Position numbers and translations under genes: made by a program
Source of the DNA: Acidovorax sp. T1
GTDB lineage: Bacteria > Pseudomonadota > Gammaproteobacteria > Burkholderiales > Burkholderiaceae_C
Assembly (NCBI RefSeq): GCF_002176815.1
Contig: NZ_CP021649.1
Coordinates: 62,001-126,000, forward strand
Length of the DNA stretch: 64,000 bases
Direction of reading: 5' to 3'
Shown here: positions 7,742 to 14,513 of the stretch, piece after piece
Position numbering within the stretch: the stretch's first letter is position 1
Layout: each line of letters starts with the position of its first letter
Notes under the pieces: generated by a model
The model's input: only the letters and a program-made list of their open reading frames with translations
Databases searched by the model: none
What the model was told of the DNA's origin: nothing

Positions 7742-8676
7742 CGATTCCCAAATATGTGGTGGCCTGAATCGGCCGTAACTTTGATGGGAATGAAATGGGT
7801 AATCTGGTTCAGGGCGCCCACTTCAAATCCCGCGAAGGAGACGAATGGCAGAAACCCCGGACCACCGAAAACAATGGCAGACCCCACGCTGGTAAGGAAC
7901 ACGGATTTCAAACATTCGCCATCGAAACGCCTTCTTCTTCGGCGATCGATGGAGAAAGTTTGCCGGATGTGACACCAATTGGCACGCAGGCCAATTCGGC
8001 GAAAGTTACATCTGATAATTCAGGCTCGGAAATAGTTTTTGAACTACTCGATAAACCATCGATTCACGTCATGACGTGAATAACAGGTCAAATCAAACGT
8101 TCAAACGTTTAATAACTTGCCAGCCAAATGAGCCGCTTGGTGCCTCGCAACAAATGAAACAAAATGCAACCGATTGGAAAAGGCGAAACAGCAGAAGACG
8201 TTTGTTGACGAGCGAAGCGCTCACCTGTCCCTCGACCCACAGCGTCGCGGCACACCATCTGACCGAGCGGCGCAGCGCCGCCACGACTCCTGCCGGCGGT
8301 CGACTCAGCGCCTCCGGCACGCGTTGCTTAAAAGCATCAACTCAGAGGAAACCGGCACGCGGATTTCTTGACCCAAGGTGCGATGTATCCAGATACTGAC
8401 GACGTCCCTGAGCGAAAAAGAGTCTGATGCGGCGTATGGGTGCACGGGATCGCAGCAGGCAGTGACGGGACTTCATAAAGTGCACTGACGACATCAGAGG
8501 TAGCCCTCTGATCCACGACGGAGCCCAGGAACAAGTTCTCTTGGGGCAGTGGACGGTCGGACATCTGTAGATCCGGTTCGTATCCCCCAATTCTGGGTAA
8601 GGGGATCAGGAGCGCAAAGTTGCGACGAACGGTGACCCGGTTCTTTCCCCTTGGGGAAATCGAACCTTGGATCACC
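7742..8676. other. 935-bp control region with palindromes, no confident gene
   Basis: No frame here is convincing. The region carries a perfect 18-bp palindrome TTCACGTCATGACGTGAA (8063-8080), tandem 8-mers CAAACGTT (8094-8101 and 8102-8109), and TTTCCCC-TT-GGGGAAA (8644-8659) just upstream of the gene at 8677. It separates the leftward DUF1376 operon from the rightward PrtN pair, so it must hold two divergent promoters; the palindromes are candidate operators or part of an origin. A 94-codon frame at 7795-8079 is possible but weak. Confidence 0.45.
8063..8109. promoter_or_regulatory. 18-bp palindrome plus tandem 8-mers
   Basis: TTCACGTCATGACGTGAA (8063-8080) is its own reverse complement. 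Fourteen bases later comes CAAACGTT twice in direct contact (8094-8101, 8102-8109). Placed upstream of the DUF1376-type gene, these look like protein-binding sites in an operator or origin. The binding protein is not known. Confidence 0.4.
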
Positions 8677-9066
8677 ATGCACGATTGCCAGAAATCCGGC
8701 AGCCTCACCGGCTATGCCCTCACCGCCCTACAGTTCCCCGTCTGCGAATCGTGCGACAACTCGGTGCCCGAGTCACCTCGCCAGGGCTTCATCGCGCCTG
8801 AGAAAACACGCGCTGAAAACCTTCAGGCCGAGGTGGAGCGTCGCCTCGAATGGACGCTGAGCCGGCTGCTCGACCACTCCATCGGTGGCGTCGACCACCA
8901 CAACGAGGCGCAGTTCAATCTGCTCGCACAGTTCCACGGACAACTTCTGCTGCTGGACGAAAAGGCGCGCGAAGTCGGGGGCCCTGACCACCAAGAAAAG
9001 CTGTTCGCACGCGCATCCGTCACCTTCACGCTGATGAACGCAGCACTGCCGGAGGTGGCACTGTGA
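8677..9066 (+). CDS. hypothetical protein coupled to PrtN-like gene
   Basis: A 129-residue protein from ATG 8677 (a start at 8620 in the same frame would run through the palindrome at 8644-8659, so it is less likely). It opens MHDCQKSGSLTGYALT and CESCDN, with two Cys pairs, then turns helical and acidic (RAENLQAEVERRLEWTLSRLLDHSIGG, in two parts). No family is recognised. Its stop overlaps the GTG start of the next gene (GTGA at 9063-9066), so they are translated together. Confidence 0.55.
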   Translation: MHDCQKSGSLTGYALTALQFPVCESCDNSVPESPRQGFIAPEKTRAENLQAEVERRLEWTLSRLLDHSIGGVDHHNEAQFNLLAQFHGQLLLLDEKAREVGGPDHQEKLFARASVTFTLMNAALPEVAL

Positions 9067-9317
9067 ACACCGCATTCGCACTCATGGCCGTCTTTGATGG
9101 CCCCACCGTGTCGCTGGATCGCATCTGCGTCGACTACCTCGGGCTCAGCAGGCAGGAGGCCATGCGGCAGGCGGCACAAGGCGAACTGCCTCTTCCGGTG
9201 TTCCGGCTCAACAAGTCCCAGAAGGCGCCCTACGTCATCCATGTCAGCGACTTGGCGAAGCTGATCGACAAGGCCAGGGAGCAGGCTGAGGAGACGTGGA
9301 AGCGATGCCAAGTGTGA
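9063..9317 (+). CDS. PrtN-like (pyocin activator) regulatory protein
   Basis: An 84-residue protein starting at GTG 9063, overlapping the stop of the gene before. It opens MNTAFALMAVFDG, and the middle reads LSRQEAMRQAAQGELPLPVFRLNKSQKAP before HVSDLAKLIDKAREQAE; this is the pattern of the PrtN family (MNTAFLLMAQYDG..., then ...ALPLVRMEGSQKSARGVHL in memory). In Pseudomonas PrtN switches on pyocin genes by binding P boxes. On plasmids and prophages, relatives are small excision- or winged-helix-like DNA-binding proteins. No pyocin genes are seen nearby, so the target is unknown. Confidence 0.75.
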   Translation: MNTAFALMAVFDGPTVSLDRICVDYLGLSRQEAMRQAAQGELPLPVFRLNKSQKAPYVIHVSDLAKLIDKAREQAEETWKRCQV

Positions 9318-9446
9318 GTGGGCGGGGCTGCGCAGCAGAAATGCGATTGCGGCCGCTCAGGGCAACACCGTGAACTCACGGCTCCCCAAAAACGGCCACT
9401 TCACGCAAGGGAGTTTGCAGATGCACGCACCTTGGTTGAAATGCAG

Positions 9447-11222
9447 TCAAGAGGCAGCCGGCGACAGAGTCTGCATGGTCTGCTTTCGCCAGCCATCAAC
9501 GGCAATCGCCAAACCACCGACAGCCTTATCGGATGTCCAGCGCTCCCAGAATTCCACAGTGCCGCTGTTAGGTCGGTGCTCCGGCATTGAAACTCGGATC
9601 CGCGTCGGCAGTAGGCTGGCATCTCCGACAACCAGCGCCTCACCAGTGTCAAGCACCGGCAGCAGATCCCCGAATCCCGCCAGACTATCCGGCAACAGCC
9701 TGCGCACAACCGACTGGTCGTCGCCATTGGTGAGACGCATGGCCACAAGGTTGTTGCACTGACTCAGGACCGTACGGTTGACCTCTGAGGGCCGCTGGCT
9801 GATGACAACCAGCCCGACTCCGTACTTGCGCCCTTCCTTTGCGATCCGCTCAAAGATTTCGACGGAAATCTCTCCCGCCCCGCCCGCCTGTTGTCGCTCG
9901 GGGATATAGAGGTGCGCTTCGTCACAGAAAATGGCGATGGGGTGGCGCATCGAGGCTTCGGTCCACTGCTGTACAGAGAAAGCGAGCTTCGCAACCAAGC
10001 TCACCATCAGCGGCAGTACGTCCGACGGAACTTCGGAAAAGTCGATGACTTTTACTCCCCCTCCGCCGTCGTTCTGATCGACCGAGCCGGCCAGCAAAGC
10101 CCTCACCAGCCGATCGAGCCAATCAAATGCATGCGTTTCACCGGCGCCTTGAAAAAGGAAGCCCAGTCTCCGGTCTGTACGCTTGTTCTCCAGCCGCTGG
10201 ATCATCCGGCTTAACTTGCCGTTGAACTCGCCAGCCTTCTCAGAGCCAGCACGTGCGCCTGGCACCATCTCTTCGTTCAGCACGCTCAGATCATCGATGA
10301 CCGCAGTGAGGTCAAAGGGGATCGGGCTGTCGATCGTGAAGTTGTCGAGTACGTCTTGGCGGCCCTGAGCCTCAAGATACTTCTGTTTGGCTGCGAGGAT
10401 GGCTCGTGACATAACCATCGATTGGTTCGGGGCGTTCTGGTCGGACCGCTCGACAAACATCGACGTCATAGCTTCATAGCCAAGCAGCCAGTACGGCAGG
10501 AAGATCACGCCATTCTCGAGTGCCTCCTTGCCACCAAGATCGGCCGGCCCTGCAATGCGGAAATGTCGGAAACCCTTCGAGGCCAACGGGGCGTACTCGC
10601 CGTGGATATCAAAAACAATCGCATTTGCGTTCGGAAGGGCTGCAACCTGCTCGAGGATTCTGGCCGTCGTCCAGGATTTTCCAGAACCGGTGCTTCCCAC
10701 GACGACTGCATGCCGCTGGAAGAACTTGTTGCCGTTCAGGAAGGCGTCAGCGCTTTCGTCAAGGGTGTAGTGGCCGAGCGTGAGTTTCTGTCCGTCGCCA
10801 GAAATGTTGGCGATGACGCGCATAAAGGCGGTCAGCCGCGCTCCTTCGAGAGCGAAGCAGTTGGCATCGATCTCTGGCACTGTCTCTAACGTGCGCAAGA
10901 AGACGTTGTTGCGCTGACCAACTTTATCCATGAGGGTGCCAATGAGTGCGATGCGCACTACGTTGAGCTCCATGGCTTGATCGCCATCCAGGGCGTCCTC
11001 AGTGTCCACGGAACTCGCTTTACCATCGACCGCCGTACGCGTGATCTTCTGGATGATGCCTATCAGGTGCTGGCCAGCACGGCTGCTTTGCAACACCGCC
11101 AAGCGATTGACCTGTAGCTTGCGCAGTCGCTCGACATCGTCCACAGCGATAACCACCGTTGCGGTATCGACCGACCGGACACGTCCGAGCGATTCGCCGT
11201 CTTTGTAATCAAGAATGCTCAT
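9447..11222 (-). CDS. HerA-like ATPase of a SIR2-HerA anti-phage system
   Basis: A 591-residue HerA/FtsK-superfamily ATPase. The N-terminal ~150 residues form the small HerA-like barrel; Walker A is GSTGSGKS (176-183), then an HGEY segment (FDIHGEYAPL), Walker B AIFCDEAHLYIP (about 429-440), and a sensor segment VVISQRPSEVN near residue 480. Length and motif order match HerA hexameric translocases. It starts six bases after the SIR2 stop, so they form one operon. In SIR2-HerA (also called Nezha) systems the two proteins form a large complex with NADase and nuclease/ATPase activities that stops phage growth. Family and pairing are visible; protection here is inferred. Confidence 0.88.
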   Translation of the reverse strand: MSILDYKDGESLGRVRSVDTATVVIAVDDVERLRKLQVNRLAVLQSSRAGQHLIGIIQKITRTAVDGKASSVDTEDALDGDQAMELNVVRIALIGTLMDKVGQRNNVFLRTLETVPEIDANCFALEGARLTAFMRVIANISGDGQKLTLGHYTLDESADAFLNGNKFFQRHAVVVGSTGSGKSWTTARILEQVAALPNANAIVFDIHGEYAPLASKGFRHFRIAGPADLGGKEALENGVIFLPYWLLGYEAMTSMFVERSDQNAPNQSMVMSRAILAAKQKYLEAQGRQDVLDNFTIDSPIPFDLTAVIDDLSVLNEEMVPGARAGSEKAGEFNGKLSRMIQRLENKRTDRRLGFLFQGAGETHAFDWLDRLVRALLAGSVDQNDGGGGVKVIDFSEVPSDVLPLMVSLVAKLAFSVQQWTEASMRHPIAIFCDEAHLYIPERQQAGGAGEISVEIFERIAKEGRKYGVGLVVISQRPSEVNRTVLSQCNNLVAMRLTNGDDQSVVRRLLPDSLAGFGDLLPVLDTGEALVVGDASLLPTRIRVSMPEHRPNSGTVEFWERWTSDKAVGGLAIAVDGWRKQTMQTLSPAAS

Positions 11223-11228
11223 AGGTAC

Positions 11229-12260
11229 TTACCCAGCTACAAGTGGAAGGAAGTGGTCAAGGCGCCAAAAGGACTCACCGGGCAGTTCCAGGCCATCCGG
11301 CACTTCGTGGCTGAACATGCGCGTGCCTTTTGGGGACTCCTCAAGTGCGACGTAACGACTACAGCGTCCGCTCTTGAGAAAGCGATGCGCCGTGAGGCTG
11401 ATTTCCTTGGTGATGAGTACCAACGGGACCTCCGGCCGCGTACAGCGCTCCATCATCAACGGCTGCAGGTGGTCGTCATTGAAGCCGTATCCGATGCACA
11501 GGAAGGCGCTGGCACGGGCGACTGCATCGTCGGCGCTATGCATTGCACTGCGGAAAGGCTCCTCGTGCGTGCGTCGATATTTTTCTGTGCCAGGGGTGAC
11601 GATCACGGGGGTGAAGCCGCTGGGCACCGCCGCCAAAGGCGGTAGCGCAACGATGGAACCATCGCTGCCGCTAAACCAGCCCAGAGAGCCATGAACTTTC
11701 CAGACGTTTACCGTCCGCGCCGGCCGCCGTCCCAGATTGATCCGAGGCACATCGACGGCTCGTGTGCCGAACATGCCGAAGGTGAAACCCGTGTAGGCGC
11801 AATAGCCTGCCGCCTCTGCAGCGTACTCAGCAAGACGGTCGTAGTTGGGAGTCACGACCTGAAGCTCCATGGCAGTGCTGCGCAGCAGATGCTGGAAGAG
11901 CTGGCTTAACGGCAGCAAGCGCCGGTCGGCCAGTACCTGCTCGAATATCCGAAAGTCCGCTGTGTTAAGGAACTGCCAGGTGGTGTGCACGATGTGCTCG
12001 AGCACTTCGGGTGTCACGTTGACGCCGGTCAGCGCTGACTCGAGGTCCATCTTTTGGACCTTGTCCAGGAAATCACGCCATCCCGCGAGATGCGGTTCGG
12101 TTTGGCAGGTGGCAGGCAAGATCGACGCCGCAAGGTGCTTGCCCAACGGATCCATACCTGGAATGCCATGCGCTGCGGATGCACCGCTGCCCAACACGAT
12201 GACCGGTAATTTTCCGGTGCAGTCCTGTAAAAGCGACTGCATTGAATCCATTTCCTTCAT
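11229..12260 (-). CDS. SIR2-domain NADase of a SIR2-HerA anti-phage system
   Basis: A 343-residue protein from ATG 12260 (GGGAG ten bases before; a TTG at 12293 would add 11 residues and is less likely). SIR2 motifs in order: GSGASAAHGIP (24-34, NAD pocket), TPNYDRLAE (137-145, the TQNID-like site), HGSLGW with His190 as the likely catalytic histidine, and GYGFNDDHL (257-265). Such defence SIR2 proteins break down NAD when phage infection is sensed and so stop growth of the infected cell. It is the first gene of an operon with the HerA ATPase. No transmembrane or STAND module is present, which argues for the SIR2-HerA type rather than DSR or Thoeris. Confidence 0.88.
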   Translation of the reverse strand: MKEMDSMQSLLQDCTGKLPVIVLGSGASAAHGIPGMDPLGKHLAASILPATCQTEPHLAGWRDFLDKVQKMDLESALTGVNVTPEVLEHIVHTTWQFLNTADFRIFEQVLADRRLLPLSQLFQHLLRSTAMELQVVTPNYDRLAEYAAEAAGYCAYTGFTFGMFGTRAVDVPRINLGRRPARTVNVWKVHGSLGWFSGSDGSIVALPPLAAVPSGFTPVIVTPGTEKYRRTHEEPFRSAMHSADDAVARASAFLCIGYGFNDDHLQPLMMERCTRPEVPLVLITKEISLTAHRFLKSGRCSRYVALEESPKGTRMFSHEVPDGLELPGESFWRLDHFLPLVAG

Positions 12261-12483
12261 TGTTTGCACTCCCTGCCCAGCATTTTTACCCAAAGCAAGA
12301 GCGCATCTGAATACCGCTGCTCAGTTTCCCAAAACACAGGGGCAGCTTGCAGCACCAAAGCTGCCACCGTATCGGGTGCAGAAGCCACTCGCGATCAATG
12401 GTCGATGGTCGATGGTTGCAGATCCAGGCGGATGCTCTGTGCGACACGGACCGTAGCCGGCCGTCTCGAAATCCTTGAACGGA

Positions 12484-13149
12484 TCAAACACCCTGCTTGC
12501 GCTCCCGCAGGTAGTTCACGAGCAACGTCGCCATGTCGTCCTTGGTCAGCTTACCTGCACGCTTGAGGGCGACCAGCAGCTCCTGCACCGGGCCAGAATG
12601 CACGTCGTCTCCGGCCAAGCGGGTCAGGGTCTCGGCCCATTGATCGGCGGCCGTCGGCATATAGCGGACCCCATGAAAGGCCGCAAGCCAGCGCACATAG
12701 CGGCCCACATCGGTGGTCGGGAACGGGGCCATGCCACTCGGCTTCCTTCTGGTTGCCGTGAAGGCCCTGCGATTGCGATCATTGACATATTGCACGGCGC
12801 CATGGCCCAGAACCAGCTTGCGGGAGACACGACGATCGCCCGTATCCAGCACCAGCGTGCCATCCCCGCCGTCGATCACCCGGGCCTTGAGCTTGTGCGC
12901 CACCTCGCGCCCCAGCGTCTCGGCATCCACCGCCGGCGTCACCTCATGCGTGGATTCGTCCCGGCGGGCCTTGGCATAGACGCCTGCGCCCAAGCGAAGC
13001 AACTCCCCGTCGTGCTGAAGCGTCTTCAGAGCTTGCGAAACCTGCGATGCGCTGCCCAGGGGCACGAGCTCGGCGCGCAGCACGACGTGGCCAGAGCGAC
13101 GTTGAATCGACTGACGCATGCGGTCGGCGAGCTTCATCGTGGAACCCAT
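12484..13149 (-). CDS. DUF6088/AbiEi-like antitoxin-type protein
   Basis: A 221-residue protein. The first 60 residues form a winged-helix pattern (MKLADRMRQSIQRRSGHVVLRAELVPLGSASQVSQALKTL in two runs, then DGELLRLGAGVYAKA), the signature of DUF6088 proteins, which are related to AbiEi, the antitoxin/repressor half of type IV AbiE systems. The rest (RVSRKLVLGHGAVQYVN ... RYVRWLAAFHGVRYMP) is typical of that family. AbiEi usually pairs with a nucleotidyltransferase AbiEii; none is next to it here (the neighbours are SIR2 and a GNAT toxin), so it is either a lone regulator or uses a non-canonical partner. First ATG is kept because AGG lies five bases before. Confidence 0.7.
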   Translation of the reverse strand: MGSTMKLADRMRQSIQRRSGHVVLRAELVPLGSASQVSQALKTLQHDGELLRLGAGVYAKARRDESTHEVTPAVDAETLGREVAHKLKARVIDGGDGTLVLDTGDRRVSRKLVLGHGAVQYVNDRNRRAFTATRRKPSGMAPFPTTDVGRYVRWLAAFHGVRYMPTAADQWAETLTRLAGDDVHSGPVQELLVALKRAGKLTKDDMATLLVNYLRERKQGV

Positions 13150-13247
13150 GCACCTGTCTTACGGGTTGAGTGGCCTCGGTTTGACCCGACGAATGCCCAA
13201 GCTCACGGCTGGCAATCAAGAGAACGATGCCCTGTCGCTGGCCTGAC

Positions 13248-13757
13248 TCAGGGAATCGCCGACATGGGCAGGAACATGGGCGAAGGCGCGGGGCTCTTGT
13301 CGCCCTCCAGCGGCACAAAGCCCAGCTTCTGATAGAAGCCGAACGCCCCAGCGTCGGCATCCAGGTACAAGCCGTAACTCCCGATGCTCTGCGCCCCCAC
13401 CTTCACGATGTCCAGCGCATGGTTCATGAGCTGCAAGCCAAGACCCTGGCCTGCATCGGCATGGTGAACCCCGAGCATGATCAAGCGGACACAGGGAATG
13501 GTTTTGGGGAGACCGCCACGCTGCAGGGCGCCCAGCGCCGACAGTGCAATGGTGTGGCTGGCGATCGTGAAGAAGCCGGCGAATCGCTGCGTGGCCCCAT
13601 CCTCCTCCAGCAGTGCGTAGGCCACGCTCAAGCCCTGTTTGACCTGCTTCTTGAGCGAGTCCTTGACGAACTTGTTGATGACGGCGTGCTGGCAATCGAA
13701 CTGGTTGTAGCCCCCATACTTCGCCCCCGGATCGAAGCGAGTGATGAAAAAACTCAT
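13248..13757 (-). CDS. tacT: GNAT-family toxin of a TacAT-type toxin-antitoxin pair
   Basis: A 169-residue GCN5-related acetyltransferase. The GNAT core is clear: LIMLGVHHADAGQGLGLQLMNHAL holds the acetyl-CoA binding R/Q-x-x-G-x-G/A loop (here AGQGLG), and YGLYLDADAGAFGFYQKLGFVPL is the C-terminal strand-helix. Toxins of this family (TacT, AtaT, ItaT) acetylate the amino group of charged aminoacyl-tRNA and stop translation. It begins inside the end of the DUF1778 antitoxin gene (4-base overlap), the standard order. Length matches the family (about 160-180). Confidence 0.9.
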   Translation of the reverse strand: MSFFITRFDPGAKYGGYNQFDCQHAVINKFVKDSLKKQVKQGLSVAYALLEEDGATQRFAGFFTIASHTIALSALGALQRGGLPKTIPCVRLIMLGVHHADAGQGLGLQLMNHALDIVKVGAQSIGSYGLYLDADAGAFGFYQKLGFVPLEGDKSPAPSPMFLPMSAIP

Positions 13758-14035
13758 TCACGCACTTTCAAGCGGGGCGTGCGGCGCAGTTCCTTCATGG
13801 CCTCGGTCGGAGCACCCGGCGTCTGCAGCACGCTGGCCAACTGCGCCTGCCCCTGCACCGAGAGCTGGATGGAGGTGTGGTCGAGCAGGATCGCACGCGC
13901 CTTTTCCATGGCGGTCGACAGCATGAAGGACGACAGGTCCATGCCGCCAAGGACGGCGGCCTTGCTCAGCAGCTCCTTGGCTTCCTTGGTGGTCTTGAGC
14001 TCCATGCGAGCATCTTTGAGTGCGAGCGCGCCCAT
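13754..14035 (-). CDS. tacA: DUF1778 (TacA-type) antitoxin
   Basis: A 93-residue ribbon-helix-helix antitoxin. The DUF1778 pattern is visible: KDARMELKTTKEAKELLSKA, then AVLGGMDLSSFMLSTAMEKARAIL. The N-terminal arm binds DNA and the C-terminal tail wraps the GNAT toxin. It is the first gene of the pair, with promoter -35 TTGACT and -10 TATGAT at 14062-14089 and a dyad inside the spacer that the antitoxin-toxin complex is expected to bind. Confidence 0.9.
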   Translation of the reverse strand: MGALALKDARMELKTTKEAKELLSKAAVLGGMDLSSFMLSTAMEKARAILLDHTSIQLSVQGQAQLASVLQTPGAPTEAMKELRRTPRLKVRE

Positions 14036-14061
14036 GTCGGTTCTCCTAGTACAGACAACAG

Positions 14062-14089
14062 ATCATACGGATATCAGCCGTATAGTCAA
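14062..14089 (-). promoter_or_regulatory. tacAT promoter with operator dyad in the spacer
   Basis: Read on the minus strand: -35 TTGACT (14089-14084), a 16-base spacer, -10 TATGAT (14067-14062). The dyad ATACGG-N7-CCGTAT (14065-14083 on the plus strand) fills the spacer and touches the -10, so a bound repressor would block polymerase. Start codon at 14035. Confidence 0.75.
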
Positions 14090-14368
14090 GTCAGCCATGG
14101 GCATGCTGGACTGGCATCCCCGCCGACGCTTCAGGCGCTGACGACGTTCTGGAGAAAGTGCAACTCGGCCCCAAGCTCAAGCGCTTTTCTGCACTTTCCG
14201 TGCAACGAAAATGCAACGACTCCAAAAGAATCGCTGCAACACGTTGATTCGTCTATGATTTTTTAAGGCGCCGTCCAGTCCATCATCGGGGCGACGGACA
14301 TGCGCCAGGGGCTAAGTGGTTGATTGGATTGGGTAGTTTTCAAACATCAAGCCTGTGCGTTGTTCAGT
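14090..14368. other. intergenic up to IS1071 copy A, nothing assigned
   Basis: No gene is supported. The region contains several GTGCAA-type words (for example CACTTTCCGTGCAA near 14191-14205) that resemble the inner part of Tn3-family terminal repeats, but no complete repeat could be set out. The IS1071 left end begins at 14369 and the five bases before it are TCAGT. Confidence 0.4.
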
Positions 14369-14471
14369 GGGGTCTCCTCGTTTTCAGTGCAATAAGTGAC
14401 GGTACGCAAAGCTAGCACTGGCGCGGGGGTGGTCTGGGTAGACCGTTGATTTCATTGACTTTCCTGTTCGC
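14369..14471. repeat. IS1071 copy A left terminal inverted repeat
   Basis: Starts GGGGTCTCCTCGTTTTCAGT. It pairs with 17470-17550, with about six mismatches over the 81 bp that remain of the right repeat. IS1071 is known for unusually long terminal repeats of about 110 bp. Confidence 0.9.
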
Positions 14472-14513
14472 TTTGTAAACGGGTATGGTGGCCTCCCACT
14501 TTTGAGGTTCACG

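Noticed and set aside
7795..8079. Possible 94-residue protein upstream of the DUF1376 gene
   Set aside because: Composition is acceptable, but it has no family and a weak start, and it runs into the palindrome at 8063-8080. Left as part of the control region.
8337..8708. 123-codon minus-strand frame
   Set aside because: It lacks any family and overlaps the plus-strand gene start and the palindrome at 8644-8659.
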